A program made the position numbers and the translations under genes. From Thalassotalea agarivorans (GTDB taxonomy: Bacteria; Pseudomonadota; Gammaproteobacteria; Enterobacterales; Alteromonadaceae): a DNA stretch of 64,000 nucleotides. The notes below the pieces were generated by a model that was not told the origin of the DNA, made no database searches, and saw only the letters and a program-made list of their open reading frames with translations. Below are positions 27,306 through 36,650 of this stretch, in pieces. The stretch lies in the NCBI RefSeq assembly GCF_030295955.1, contig NZ_AP027363.1, forward strand, positions 1,798,001 to 1,862,000. Direction: 5' to 3'. Positions within the stretch are counted from its first letter, which is position 1; each line of letters begins with the position of its first letter.

Positions 27306-28136
27306 TTATTGCCACAGTTGCCATATCGGTTTGCAGTTTTCAGGCAGAGTTAGATTACGTCCTAAATCGCTCCACTTTGACGGAAAATGAAAGTCCGAAC
27401 CCATCGATGCGTAAAAGTCATAGTCCTGACAGTACGATAACATGGTTTCTCGTTGCTGCTTATTCATTTGCGGTAAGACAATTTCTAAGCCTTTGCCACC
27501 GGCATGTTTAAAGTCTTCTATTAAACGCCTACGCCACTTTGCCGATAGATCGTAACGAATAGGATGCGCCAGAACCGCATGGCCGCCCGCTTGCTCAATT
27601 GCAGCTACCGCTTGTTCAATCGTGCTCCACATCGGTTTAACATAAGCACGTTTCCCTTTACCTAAGTACTTATCAAAGGCAGCTTGCATAGTATTGACAC
27701 TACCTTGTTGGTGTAGCACCCGCGCAAAGTGTGCGCGGGTAATAGAGCCATCGCCTGCTAGTGCCTTAGCCTTTTCATAGATACCTTCAAAACCACACTT
27801 AGTTAGCTTTTCCGCCATCATCACCGCACGCTTTTCACGTATTGCCTGATGCTTATCAACAATGTCACTAATTGCTTGATGGCGATGATCTATGTCTAAA
27901 CCCACCACATGAATTTCAAAACCATGCCAGCCAGTAGAAATCTCAATGCCACGAACTAGCTCAAGCGGTAATTGCTTGTCTTCAATATAATTTTTCGCAA
28001 TATCTAATGCCGTAACCGTGTCGTGATCTGTAATCGCAAGCATGTCGATTTGAAAGTTCGTTGCCCTATCTACAAGGGCTTGCGGGGAAAGTTGACCATC
28101 TGAACAATGGGTGTGGCTGTGCAGATCTATTTGCAT
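27306..28136 (-). CDS. rnm: PHP-domain 5'-3' exoribonuclease RNase AM
   Basis: 276 aa from the chosen ATG; an extended frame to 28223 would run into the trp leader region. The start MQIDLHSHTHCSDG is the first PHP metal motif; further motifs are AITDHDT, RGIEISTGWHG, GHAVLAHP and MGSDFHFPS. The family (YciV/TrpH) removes 5' nucleotides from rRNA precursors and short RNAs. It is divergent from the trp operon, as in E. coli. Confidence 0.92.
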   Translation of the reverse strand: MQIDLHSHTHCSDGQLSPQALVDRATNFQIDMLAITDHDTVTALDIAKNYIEDKQLPLELVRGIEISTGWHGFEIHVVGLDIDHRHQAISDIVDKHQAIREKRAVMMAEKLTKCGFEGIYEKAKALAGDGSITRAHFARVLHQQGSVNTMQAAFDKYLGKGKRAYVKPMWSTIEQAVAAIEQAGGHAVLAHPIRYDLSAKWRRRLIEDFKHAGGKGLEIVLPQMNKQQRETMLSYCQDYDFYASMGSDFHFPSKWSDLGRNLTLPENCKPIWQLWQ

Positions 28137-28183
28137 TTTTATCGGTGACCCTTTTTTATGCCATTGGCAACGATATTTAGTCG

Positions 28184-28189
28184 TTGACA
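28184..28189 (+). promoter_or_regulatory. Possible -35 element of the trp promoter
   Basis: A perfect TTGACA lies 67 bp before the leader peptide start. No good -10 is at the ideal spacing; TTCTAT (28209-28214, 19-nt spacer) is the nearest. No clear TrpR palindrome was recognised. Weak call. Confidence 0.3.
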
Positions 28190-28255
28190 AGCACGTTAAA
28201 ATACGGTTTTCTATATGCATCAATTAATGTTAAGTGTACAGCGATATACAACGCA

Positions 28256-28312
28256 ATGAAACTAGCGCAACAAACTATTTCAACGATTTGGTGGTGGCAT
28301 AACTCAAATTAA
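28256..28312 (+). CDS. trpL: trp operon leader peptide with three consecutive Trp codons
   Basis: An 18-codon ORF, MKLAQQTISTIWWWHNSN, with TGG-TGG-TGG at 28289-28297. It lies directly before an attenuator in front of trpE, so it senses charged tRNA-Trp: stalling on the Trp codons covers arm 1 of the attenuator. No obvious Shine-Dalgarno precedes it. Too short for most gene finders. Confidence 0.9.
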   Translation: MKLAQQTISTIWWWHNSN

Positions 28313-28388
28313 CGGGTTGTGACGATAGCTAGTGTTTAATTGAAAACATATTCTCGATAACCCGCTTTGTAAGCGGGTTTTTTATTTT
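28298..28388 (+). promoter_or_regulatory. Transcription attenuator of the trp operon
   Basis: All mutually exclusive pairings can be drawn. 1:2 pause hairpin: CATAACTC (28298-28305) with GGGTTGTG (28314-28321), including two G-U pairs. 2:3 antiterminator: CGGGTT (28313-28318) with AACCCG (28359-28364). 3:4 terminator: AACCCGCTT (28359-28367) with AAGCGGGTT (28371-28379), then TTTTTATTTT. Arm 1 begins directly after the three Trp codons of trpL, the geometry needed for ribosome-stalling control. Confidence 0.92.
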
Positions 28389-28402
28389 AAAAAAGGCAAA
28401 TT

Positions 28403-28465
28403 ATGCTTAAGCAAAAAGTTAAAAGTTGGTTTATCTGGTGGCTTCAGCCGCTTTACGCAGGATAG
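28403..28465 (+). CDS. Second Trp-rich mini-ORF between the attenuator and trpE
   Basis: A 20-codon ORF, MLKQKVKSWFIWWLQPLYAG, with an AAGG Shine-Dalgarno 8 nt upstream and Trp at codons 9, 12 and 13 (15% Trp). It starts 15 nt after the attenuator T run and ends 55 nt before trpE. A 6-bp hairpin (ACACCG / CGGTGT, 28468-28483) follows its stop, without a T run. It could be a second leader peptide affecting trpE translation, or a chance ORF. I know of no described counterpart. Confidence 0.45.
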   Translation: MLKQKVKSWFIWWLQPLYAG

Positions 28466-28520
28466 CAACACCGAAGACGGTGTGCTTTACATGTAACTAT
28501 CAGCATTATATGGATTAACG

Positions 28521-30098
28521 ATGAGCACAGATAAACAAACACAGGGCACGGTAGAAACCATTGTCCGTAAAACAACCTATCAAAAAGAACCGTTAGCGGT
28601 TTATAACCAGCTATGTGCTGGGCAAGCAAATACCCTGCTGCTAGAGTCAGCAGAAATCGATAAAAAGCATCAACTAAAAAGTTTGTTGCTGACCAAAGCA
28701 GCAGTCAAATTGGTATGCCAGCAAAACAGCGTTGAACTATACCCACTTACCGAAAACGGTAAAGCAGCTGTTGATGAAGTAACCTCGGCATTAGAAGGTA
28801 CCTGCCAAATCAACGCATCAGCTGATAAAACAACACTAAGCTTTGCCAAACCCGACGCCAATTTAGACGAACATCAACGATTAAAGTCTGCCAATGTATT
28901 TCAGGCGCTAAGACAATTTACGACCTTTGAAAACTTAACCAATCACCCTTTTGGTGTATTCCTCGCAGGCACGTTCGCGTTTGATTTAATCGCCTGTGCA
29001 GAGGAATTACCTGCAGTTGCCGAGGGGGCAAACACTTGTCCTGACTACGCCTTTTATCTTGCTGAGCATATGGTGCTGATTGACCATGAAACGCAAAGCT
29101 GTGAAGTATTAGGCAATGTATTTTCCAAAGAAACAGACATCAAGGCAGCAATTACACAGGGCGTTGAACAACTTGCTAATGCTTTAGAGCGCCCTATAGC
29201 CAGTATTCAAACGCAAGAAAATGTAGCTGCCACCGCAGTTGAAGCTAGTGTGGATATTTCCGATCAGGCGTTTTGCGATATCGTTGAGCAGTTAAAACAA
29301 AACATTGTTGCCGGTGATATATTTCAGGTAGTGCCGTCGCGCACCTTTTCACTGCCATGCAGCAACGCCCTACTTGCTTACAACGCGTTAAAGCAATCTA
29401 ATCCAAGCCCATACATGTTTTACGTGCAAGATGAAGACTTTACCATTTTTGGCGCATCGCCAGAGTCAGCACTAAAATATCAACACCAAAGCAGACAAGT
29501 AGAAATTTACCCGATTGCAGGTACTAGACCGCGCGGGTTTGATCAACACGGTAACATTAGTCTTGACCTAGACAGTCGCATTGAACTGGATTTACGCCTT
29601 AACGAAAAGGAATTAGCAGAACACATCATGCTAGTAGATTTAGCACGCAACGATATTGCCCGTGTTAGCAAACCGGGGACTCGTCACATTGCTGATTTGC
29701 TAAAAGTTGACCGTTATTCGCATGTCATGCACTTAGTTTCGCGAGTGTGCGGCGAATTACAGGATGACTTAGATGCCTTGCAGGCATATCAGGCGTGCAT
29801 GAATATGGGCACGCTATCTGGCGCGCCAAAAGTAAAAGCTACTCAGTTGATTCGCGATCAAGAACAACACCGCAGAGGCAGTTATGGTGGCGCGGTTGGC
29901 TATCTGACAGGCGAAGGTGAAATGGATACCTGTATTGTGATTCGAAGTGCTTTTGTCAAAGATGATATGGCGCATATTCAAGCAGGTGCAGGTGTGGTGT
30001 TTGATTCAGTAGCACAAGCTGAAGCTGATGAAACCCGTCAAAAAGCACAAGCGGTGATAAACGCGATAAAAACAGCTAGTCAGTTGGAGGCGATCTAA
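28521..30098 (+). CDS. trpE: Anthranilate synthase component I
   Basis: 525 aa. The N-terminal tryptophan feedback site LLES(X10)S is intact (residues 40-54). The C-terminal chorismate-binding domain has DIFQVVPSRTF, IAGTRPRG, LVDLARNDIARV and GAPKVKA. It makes anthranilate from chorismate with ammonia supplied by TrpG. First structural gene of the operon, under the attenuator; its stop overlaps the trpG start. Confidence 0.98.
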   Translation: MSTDKQTQGTVETIVRKTTYQKEPLAVYNQLCAGQANTLLLESAEIDKKHQLKSLLLTKAAVKLVCQQNSVELYPLTENGKAAVDEVTSALEGTCQINASADKTTLSFAKPDANLDEHQRLKSANVFQALRQFTTFENLTNHPFGVFLAGTFAFDLIACAEELPAVAEGANTCPDYAFYLAEHMVLIDHETQSCEVLGNVFSKETDIKAAITQGVEQLANALERPIASIQTQENVAATAVEASVDISDQAFCDIVEQLKQNIVAGDIFQVVPSRTFSLPCSNALLAYNALKQSNPSPYMFYVQDEDFTIFGASPESALKYQHQSRQVEIYPIAGTRPRGFDQHGNISLDLDSRIELDLRLNEKELAEHIMLVDLARNDIARVSKPGTRHIADLLKVDRYSHVMHLVSRVCGELQDDLDALQAYQACMNMGTLSGAPKVKATQLIRDQEQHRRGSYGGAVGYLTGEGEMDTCIVIRSAFVKDDMAHIQAGAGVVFDSVAQAEADETRQKAQAVINAIKTASQLEAI

Positions 30099-30709
30099 TG
30101 GAAAACGTAAAGATTTTTATGTTAGATAATTTAGACTCGTTTACCTACAACCTAGTAGACGAATTTAAAGCGCTGGGCTATGACATTGTTGTGTATCGCA
30201 ATACCCTCTCGGCTGATTTTATCTATCAACAAATGCAACAGTCGGACAAACAACCGGTATTGGTTTTATCGCCAGGTCCGGGAGCGCCGCATAACGCAGG
30301 TTGCCTATTGGCGCTGATTAAACTTGCAGCAGGTAAGATACCCATGTTTGGTATTTGTTTGGGCCATCAAGCCATTGTTGAAGCCTTTGGCGGCAAAGTT
30401 GACCGAGCGCCCGAGATAGTGCACGGCAAAGCTTCTAACGTTAGCCACAGCGCTACTGGCGTGTTTGAAGGCATTGCTAATCCATTGCCGGTCGCCCGTT
30501 ATCATTCGCTGGTAGCAACCAAAGTACCGAGCTGTTTAAACGTTATCGCAAAATATCAATCGCTTTGTATGGCGGTAACACATCAAAGCCATGCGATTAT
30601 TGGTTATCAGTTTCACCCTGAATCTATATTAACCACGTATGGCAGCAATTTAATCGAACAAACTTTAACGCATTTGCTTGCATTAACGAAAGAGAACGAA
30701 AATGTCTGA
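30098..30709 (+). CDS. trpG: Anthranilate synthase component II (glutamine amidotransferase)
   Basis: 203 aa class I glutamine amidotransferase. MLDNLDSFTYNLVDEF at the start, the LSPGPGAP loop, nucleophile in GICLGHQA and the YQFHPESI catalytic His-Glu segment are all present. It is not fused to TrpD, unlike in E. coli. It overlaps trpE by one base and trpD by 8 bp, so translation is coupled along the operon. Confidence 0.97.
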   Translation: MENVKIFMLDNLDSFTYNLVDEFKALGYDIVVYRNTLSADFIYQQMQQSDKQPVLVLSPGPGAPHNAGCLLALIKLAAGKIPMFGICLGHQAIVEAFGGKVDRAPEIVHGKASNVSHSATGVFEGIANPLPVARYHSLVATKVPSCLNVIAKYQSLCMAVTHQSHAIIGYQFHPESILTTYGSNLIEQTLTHLLALTKENENV

Positions 30710-31724
30710 AGTATTACAACAACTTGTAGAAGGTAACGCGTTATCTCAAGCGCAATCACATCAGTTTTTTGAGCAAATGATCACAGGTAATGTCGAGCCA
30801 GCGCTGCTTGCTGCAGTGTTAACGGCGTTGAAACTTAAAGGTGAATCGTCAGAAGAAATCGCTGGTGCAGCAACCGCGATTCGTGAACATGCAACAGCAT
30901 TTCCAAGCACCGGTTACCCTGTCACCGATTGCGTAGGAACAGGAGGAGACGGCGCAAACACGATTAACATTTCAACGACATCAGCCATTGTTGCTGCCAG
31001 CTGTGGCATAAAGATGGCAAAGCACGGAAATCGCAGCGTATCGAGTATGTCGGGTAGCGCTGATTTACTTGAAGCCTTTGGCGTCAATTTATCAATGTCG
31101 CCAGAAGTAGCAAAGCAGTGTTTAGATGAAACCAATCTATGTTTTCTCTTTGCGCCAGCTTACCACGCAGGGTTTAGACATGCTGGTCCAGTAAGACAAG
31201 CAATGGGAATTCGCACCCTATTCAATATCCTTGGCCCTTTAGTTAATCCTGCAAAACCTAGCACCATGCTGTTAGGCGTTTATACGCCAACTTTACTCCC
31301 TATTATTGCCCAAAGCTTGAAATTAACTGGCGTAAGCGCAGCGTGGGTTGTACACGGCGCGGGGCTTGATGAATTAGCCTTACACGGCGAATCAACAGTC
31401 TATGAATTAAAAGATAGCAACATAACCACCAAATCCATTTCGCCTGCTGACTTTGGATTACCAGAGTACCCTTTAGAAGCGCTTAAAGGTGGCACGCCAG
31501 AGCAAAATGCCGACATCATTAAGGCGATACTGCAAGGTAAAGGCGAAGCGGCTCATAATGCTGCAGTAGCTATTAACACGGCAGCATTACTATATTTGCA
31601 TGGTAAAGCAGCGACCTTGATTGAAGCAGGCGAACTCGCTCAACAAGCAATTGCTTCTGGCCAAGCTTGGGATACGTTAACGGCATTTGCAACGCTTTCA
31701 CAACAAGGAGCGGTAAATGGCTAA
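30702..31724 (+). CDS. trpD: Anthranilate phosphoribosyltransferase
   Basis: 340 aa. The glycine-rich CVGTGGDGANTINIST motif (PRPP binding), KHGNRSVSSMSGSAD and the anthranilate-binding YHAGFRHAGPVRQAMGIRTLFNILGPL region (in part HAGPVRQAMGIRT) are visible. It transfers phosphoribose to anthranilate. It overlaps trpG by 8 bp and trpCF by 8 bp. Confidence 0.97.
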   Translation: MSEVLQQLVEGNALSQAQSHQFFEQMITGNVEPALLAAVLTALKLKGESSEEIAGAATAIREHATAFPSTGYPVTDCVGTGGDGANTINISTTSAIVAASCGIKMAKHGNRSVSSMSGSADLLEAFGVNLSMSPEVAKQCLDETNLCFLFAPAYHAGFRHAGPVRQAMGIRTLFNILGPLVNPAKPSTMLLGVYTPTLLPIIAQSLKLTGVSAAWVVHGAGLDELALHGESTVYELKDSNITTKSISPADFGLPEYPLEALKGGTPEQNADIIKAILQGKGEAAHNAAVAINTAALLYLHGKAATLIEAGELAQQAIASGQAWDTLTAFATLSQQGAVNG

Positions 31725-33105
31725 TGTATTAGAAAAAATCGTCGCCGATAAACGCATTGAAATAGCGCAACTACAGCAAACTATGCCGTTGAGCGAGTTT
31801 GTTGATGGTTTAACGCCGACACAAAAAGACTTTTACGGCGCGCTAAGCAGAAAATCCGGCGCTAGCCATGCAGGCTTTATTCTCGAATGTAAAAAAGCCT
31901 CTCCGTCAAAGGGCTTAATAAGAGAAGACTTTGATATTGGCGCTATAAGTCAGGTCTACCAGAACTACGCGGCCTGTATTTCGGTGCTAACCGATGAAAA
32001 ATATTTCCAAGGTAAGTTTGAGTACCTGCAAACGGTAACAAGCACGGTTACATGCCCGGTATTAAATAAAGACTTTTTTGTCGATACTTACCAAGTGCAT
32101 TTGGCAAGATACTATGGCGCTGACGCTATATTGTTGATGCTAAGCGTGCTTAACGACGAAGAATATCAAGCATTAGCTGATGTTGCTCAAGCATACAACA
32201 TGGCGATTTTAACCGAAGTATCAAATGAAGAAGAAACCGCTCGAGCAATCGCGCTAGGCGCCAAACTTATTGGCATTAACAACCGAAATTTGAGAGATCT
32301 GTCTACCGATATTTCGCGTACATTAGACATAGCACCTACAATTCCAGAAGATCGCATTATTATTTCCGAATCAGGTATTTACACCAATGATCAGGTGCGT
32401 GAAATTGCGCCGAGCGTCGATGGTTTTTTAGTGGGGTCGTCGCTTATGGCTGAAGACGATCTTGACCTTGCCTGTCGCCAATTAATCTTTGGACAAAACA
32501 AAGTGTGCGGTATTACAGCTGCGCAGCAAACACAGTTGCTTATTGAAGCCGGTGCAGTCTACGCAGGCCTTATTTTCGCGGAAAAATCGCCGCGTTGTGT
32601 TGATTTGGATACGGCGCAGAAAATCGTACAAAGCTGTTCTTCACTGCGTTATGTTGGCGTATTTGTTGATCACGACGAAAACACCGTCATCGAGTATGCC
32701 AAGACATTAGGCTTGTCTGCGGTGCAGCTACATGGCCAAGAGAGTGACAGTTACATCGCTAGTTTAAAAGCGCAACTGCCAGCACATGTAGAAATTTGGC
32801 AAGCGGTGTCGGTGCAAGATGAAGTACCACCACTAAACACCGATTGCGCTCATTATGTTCTAGATGGAAAGGCGCCAGGCAGTGGCCAGCCATTTCGATG
32901 GCAAACGTTAGCCGAAAGCGAGCAAATATTATCACGCTGCTTTCTTGCTGGTGGACTGTCCGCAAGCAATATTAAGCAAGCAATCAACCTATTAAACGAA
33001 CAAGAACTGTTTGGTTTGGATATCAACTCTGGTGTTGAAACATCGCCAGGACAAAAAGACCAAACATTATTGAACACTGTATTTAACGAAATACGGAATT
33101 ATTAA
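31717..33105 (+). CDS. trpCF: Fused indole-3-glycerol-phosphate synthase / phosphoribosylanthranilate isomerase
   Basis: 462 aa, two TIM barrels. The TrpC half (1-255) has [15 protein letters not shown] and [11 protein letters not shown], ending with SESGIY and GFLVGSSLM. The TrpF half (256-462) begins at KVCGIT and ends with [10 protein letters not shown] and LDINSGVE. Fusion of the two is usual in enterics and many other gammaproteobacteria. It converts phosphoribosylanthranilate to indole-3-glycerol phosphate in two steps. Confidence 0.97.
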   Translation: MANVLEKIVADKRIEIAQLQQTMPLSEFVDGLTPTQKDFYGALSRKSGASHAGFILECKKASPSKGLIREDFDIGAISQVYQNYAACISVLTDEKYFQGKFEYLQTVTSTVTCPVLNKDFFVDTYQVHLARYYGADAILLMLSVLNDEEYQALADVAQAYNMAILTEVSNEEETARAIALGAKLIGINNRNLRDLSTDISRTLDIAPTIPEDRIIISESGIYTNDQVREIAPSVDGFLVGSSLMAEDDLDLACRQLIFGQNKVCGITAAQQTQLLIEAGAVYAGLIFAEKSPRCVDLDTAQKIVQSCSSLRYVGVFVDHDENTVIEYAKTLGLSAVQLHGQESDSYIASLKAQLPAHVEIWQAVSVQDEVPPLNTDCAHYVLDGKAPGSGQPFRWQTLAESEQILSRCFLAGGLSASNIKQAINLLNEQELFGLDINSGVETSPGQKDQTLLNTVFNEIRNY

Positions 33106-33107
33106 AA

Positions 33108-34319
33108 ATGAAAGCATCAGAATTATCATCATTACCCGCCTATTTTGGCGAATTTGGCGGCATGTTTGTCGGCGAATTACTTGTACCTGCGCTAGAGCAA
33201 CTCGAGCAGGCATTTTTGGACGCACAGCAAGATAAGGCGTTTTTAGACGAATTTAATCATTTATTGTCCAGCTATGCTGGTCGCCCTACACCACTTACGC
33301 TATGTCGAAATTTAGTGAAAAACCCACTCGCTAAGGTGTATTTAAAACGTGAAGATTTACTCCACGGTGGCGCACATAAAACCAACCAAGTTTTGGGACA
33401 AGCCTTACTTGCAAAACGTATGGGTAAAACCGAAATTATTGCCGAAACGGGCGCAGGACAGCACGGCGTAGCAACTGCTATCGCTTGTTCATTGTTAGGA
33501 CTAAAGTGTCGCGTATATATGGGCGCTGTAGACTGTGAACGTCAGCAACCTAATGTATTTCGAATGAAGCTTATGGGTGCAGAAGTTATTCCTGTAACCG
33601 CAGGCAGTGGCACGCTAAAAGACGCGGTAAATGAAGCGCTTCGCGATTGGTCAGCAAGTTACGACAAAGCACATTACTTGTTAGGAACAGCCGCTGGTCC
33701 TCACCCTTTCCCAACGATTGTGCGCGAATTCCAAAAAATGATAGGCATTGAAGCTAAACAACAATTATTAGCAGAAGAAGGTAGATTACCTGACTATGTG
33801 ATCGCATGTGTTGGCGGTGGTTCAAATGCTATTGGCATGTTTCAAGATTTTATTAAAGAAGATGGCGTTAAACTCATTGGTGTGGAAGCTGGTGGTAAAG
33901 GCGTTGATACTGAAGAGCATGGTGCAACATTGTCGGCAGGTACTAAAGGTATGCTACATGGCAATTACACCTACATTATGCAAGACAAGTTTGGCCAAAT
34001 TGAAGAATCTTATTCAATTTCAGCTGGTTTAGATTATCCAGGTGTTGGGCCGCAGCACGCATTTTTAAAGGAGACAGGCCGCGCGCAGTATGTACCAATC
34101 AACGACGATGAAGCACTTGCAGCTTTTCAAGCGATGGCTAAAAGTGAAGGTATTATTCCTGCATTAGAATCGTCTCATGCGCTTGCACAAGCGTTAAAAA
34201 TGGCTGAAGACGTTACCGAAGAAACGATTATTTTGGTGAATTTATCGGGTCGCGGAGACAAGGATTTAGCACACGTACATACGGTGTTAGCCGCGCAAGA
34301 TGCAGAGGAGGCAAAGTAA
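33108..34319 (+). CDS. trpB: Tryptophan synthase beta chain
   Basis: 403 aa. The PLP lysine lies in [10 protein letters not shown] and the phosphate-binding loop in [23 protein letters not shown]-type sequence ([13 protein letters not shown]) is also present. It condenses indole with serine in complex with TrpA. It starts 2 bp after trpCF and overlaps trpA by one base (TAATG). Confidence 0.98.
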   Translation: MKASELSSLPAYFGEFGGMFVGELLVPALEQLEQAFLDAQQDKAFLDEFNHLLSSYAGRPTPLTLCRNLVKNPLAKVYLKREDLLHGGAHKTNQVLGQALLAKRMGKTEIIAETGAGQHGVATAIACSLLGLKCRVYMGAVDCERQQPNVFRMKLMGAEVIPVTAGSGTLKDAVNEALRDWSASYDKAHYLLGTAAGPHPFPTIVREFQKMIGIEAKQQLLAEEGRLPDYVIACVGGGSNAIGMFQDFIKEDGVKLIGVEAGGKGVDTEEHGATLSAGTKGMLHGNYTYIMQDKFGQIEESYSISAGLDYPGVGPQHAFLKETGRAQYVPINDDEALAAFQAMAKSEGIIPALESSHALAQALKMAEDVTEETIILVNLSGRGDKDLAHVHTVLAAQDAEEAK

Positions 34320-35137
34320 TGGCTCAGCAAAATCGATACGAAAAGATGTTTAACGCTGTAGAGGCACGCATGGAAACTGGCGCTTTTGTTCCTTTTGTCA
34401 CCATCGGCGATCCTAGCCCTGCACTGTCTTTTGAAATCATAAAAACCTTAATCGACAACGGCGCAGATGGTCTTGAGCTGGGTATTCCGTTCTCAGATCC
34501 CAGTGCAGACGGTATTGTGATTCAAAAAGCAGGTATACGAGCATTAAGTGCTGGTGTGAATACGGACGGTTGTTTCGATATTTTGAAACAAGTCAGGGGT
34601 TATGCACCCGACGTACCTATTGGCTTGCTACTCTATGGCAACTTAGTATTCGCCTATGGCATAGACCGTTTTTATCAGCAGCTGGCTAGCATTGGCGTAG
34701 ACTCCATACTGATTGCCGATTTGCCAATTCGTGAAAGTCAGCCATTTAGAGAAGCAGCAGAAAAACATGGCATTGCACAAATCTTTATCGCGCCACCAAA
34801 TGCCAATGAGAAAACGCTAAGCGACATAGCTCAGTTTAGTAAAGGCTATACGTACGTATTGAGTCGCGCTGGCGTTACTGGCACGCACTCTGATGCACAA
34901 GTACCGAAACTTGAGCTTATCGACAAGCTACAAGCGCTTAATGCGCCACCAGCTGTGATTGGCTTTGGTATTTCAACACCGGAACATGTAAAAGCAGCGC
35001 TTGATTCAGGCGCTCGTGGTGCCATTAGTGGTTCAGCAACGGTCAAGTTAATCGAAGAGCATCTCGACAGCCCTGAGCAAATGCTGGCTGCATTAGCGAG
35101 CTTTGTTAGCGGGATGAAAGCGGCTACGAAAGCTTAA
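34319..35137 (+). CDS. trpA: Tryptophan synthase alpha chain
   Basis: 272 aa TIM barrel. Catalytic Glu in LELGIPFSDPSADG with the following Asp, the YVLSRAGVTGTH loop and the GFGISTPEH phosphate site are present. It cleaves indole-3-glycerol phosphate and channels indole to TrpB. Last gene of the trp operon, followed by a strong terminator. Confidence 0.98.
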   Translation: MAQQNRYEKMFNAVEARMETGAFVPFVTIGDPSPALSFEIIKTLIDNGADGLELGIPFSDPSADGIVIQKAGIRALSAGVNTDGCFDILKQVRGYAPDVPIGLLLYGNLVFAYGIDRFYQQLASIGVDSILIADLPIRESQPFREAAEKHGIAQIFIAPPNANEKTLSDIAQFSKGYTYVLSRAGVTGTHSDAQVPKLELIDKLQALNAPPAVIGFGISTPEHVKAALDSGARGAISGSATVKLIEEHLDSPEQMLAALASFVSGMKAATKA

Positions 35138-35158
35138 ATAGAGTAAAAATAGAAGAAG

Positions 35159-35198
35159 AAACGCCTGATACTTTTAATAAAAGTAATCAGGCGTTTTT
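35159..35198 (+). terminator. Terminator at the end of the trp operon
   Basis: Long stem AACGCCTGAT / ATCAGGCGTT with an inner ACTTTTA / TAAAAGT extension, then TTTTTG. Its A-rich left flank may also stop the convergent beta-lactamase transcript. Confidence 0.9.
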
Positions 35199-35206
35199 GT
35201 TTGTGT

Positions 35207-36004
35207 TTACTGAGGTGCTGGTATCGCGCCAAGGGAAATTAATGCTTCTTTGGCTAACTGTTTTCTTAACGCTAAATGCTGGCGCTGTTTAAGCGCTAAG
35301 TTAAGCGCAAACACCCAAGTACCATTTTCACTTTCAACATACCCCACATACCAGCCAACCGGCGCTTCACCTTGTGGTGCCCACCCTGTTTTACCATACA
35401 GCTTATATGTTGCTGTTTGTTCGGCAAGCATGATGGTTTTAAACAAGGCAAAATGTTTCTGCTCAAACGGTAATGTTTTCCCCTGTAGTTTTTTTAGAAA
35501 GTTTACCTGCGCTTCTGCGCTTAACTTTAACGTACCGTCTAACCAAAAATTTTCAACATCAAAGGCATCAGGCAATGTGCCGTAGTCCATTGATTTGATA
35601 TAAGCTTTGTAGCGCTCAGCGCCAACTTGCTGAGCGATTTGCTGATAACACCACACACAAGACACTTGAAATGCTGAGGCTAACGTTTGATCTTTATTCC
35701 AACTTTTCAGCCAATAATCGGTGCCATTCCACTTAAATCTAGTTTCTGCATTGGTTGCCACCCCTGCTTGCAGCGCAATCAAGGTATTGGGAATTTTAAA
35801 GGTAGAAGCTACAGTAAACGGCTGTTTAGCTCTCGCAGGGTTGTAAACATACCTTTTTTTTGATTCTAGATGCTCAACAACCATGGAGCCCGCAACTGGC
35901 GATTTGGCAAACACTTCTGCAAGCTTTTCATCCTCTGCAAAGGAAGTGTGCGCGATAATAACAAACAAGAAAATAATGCGACTTATGTAATTTTTTCTTC
36001 TCAT
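35207..36004 (-). CDS. Class D (OXA-type) beta-lactamase
   Basis: 265 aa, secreted (MRRKNYISRIIFLFVIIAHTSFA signal; cleavage near residue 23). Class D motifs: STFK (S67-K70, catalytic Ser and carbamylated Lys), SCV (115-117), FWL with W154, and KTG (205-207). The usual YGN reads YGT (141-143), a departure. Likely hydrolyses penicillin-type beta-lactams in the periplasm. It is convergent with trpA and 1-2 kb from a mobile patch, but it has no insertion sequence or attC directly at its ends, so it may be a resident gene. Confidence 0.93.
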   Translation of the reverse strand: MRRKNYISRIIFLFVIIAHTSFAEDEKLAEVFAKSPVAGSMVVEHLESKKRYVYNPARAKQPFTVASTFKIPNTLIALQAGVATNAETRFKWNGTDYWLKSWNKDQTLASAFQVSCVWCYQQIAQQVGAERYKAYIKSMDYGTLPDAFDVENFWLDGTLKLSAEAQVNFLKKLQGKTLPFEQKHFALFKTIMLAEQTATYKLYGKTGWAPQGEAPVGWYVGYVESENGTWVFALNLALKQRQHLALRKQLAKEALISLGAIPAPQ

Positions 36005-36048
36005 AAATTGAATATCGTGTCTTTGAAAAACAAAGGATAAACTTCTCT

Positions 36049-36456
36049 TTAATCATTTACACTAAAATTAATCAGTTTATCTCTTAACAAGGCTAAAAAC
36101 TGCCTTAATTGTTGCTCGTCTGCATGTATGAATTGATGAATGTCTGACATTCTTTGCTTAGGATTTGTTAATTCGTTTGAGATATGGTCAATCAAAAGCT
36201 CTACAAATTTAGCGCCTTTTCGGCGCATATCTGCCGTAACTTTTTCAAGATTTTTGCGTGGTTCTTTTTCATAAATAACACCATAGAGCGCTAGGGTTAT
36301 AGGCATAAGCCAGCGATCGTGCAATCTCCCCTCACCATTTTCTGTGTAGCGACTGCTACAAGATTTACACGACCAAAATCTGACACTTTCGACTTCTTCA
36401 GATGTTTCCGCCATTAATGATTGGTCGCATCTCAAACACAGAAAACTTTTCCCCAT
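36049..36456 (-). CDS. Zinc-ribbon protein of unknown function
   Basis: 135 aa. The N-terminus has a four-cysteine zinc-ribbon pattern: CLRC (residues 7-10) and CKSC (about 31-34). The rest is helical and charged (EPRKNLEKVTADMRRKG). No signal peptide or membrane segment, so cytoplasmic. A TTAAAGAGAAG stretch separates it from the beta-lactamase start, on the same strand with a 44-bp gap. I recognise no family. Confidence 0.6.
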   Translation of the reverse strand: MGKSFLCLRCDQSLMAETSEEVESVRFWSCKSCSSRYTENGEGRLHDRWLMPITLALYGVIYEKEPRKNLEKVTADMRRKGAKFVELLIDHISNELTNPKQRMSDIHQFIHADEQQLRQFLALLRDKLINFSVND

Positions 36457-36487
36457 TTTTCAATTTCCTTACTTATCTCTTTTCTAC

Positions 36488-36646
36488 TTATTTATACGTC
36501 TTCACATAATAAGCCGTAGCCAACACCAAAGCAGTTAAACACCACAAGTAACCCCCTATTTCTAATTGTACAGGTGTAATACTTTTACCATTACCCACAA
36601 TCAGCTCGGGAAGGACTACAAATGCTAAAACACAAACAATACTGCA
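36488..36646 (-). pseudogene. 3' remnant of a membrane protein gene cut by a repeat insertion
   Basis: A minus-strand frame without any start codon reads about 50 codons to a TAA at 36488-36490. It encodes two hydrophobic segments (VCVLAFVVLPELIV and YLWCLTALVLATAYYV). Upstream it runs straight into the GAAATTGAG repeat block at about 36647-36662, so the 5' part is missing or elsewhere. This is best read as a gene truncated by the mobile repeats. Confidence 0.5.
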
Positions 36647-36650
36647 GGAA

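Noticed and set aside
28137-28223. Longer start for rnm
   Set aside because: The family begins at the PHP motif HSHTHCSDG, which follows the inner ATG directly, and the extension crosses the trp promoter region.
28190-28255. TrpR operator
   Set aside because: Only a loose half-site like TGTACACTTAAC was seen; no palindrome of the usual form.
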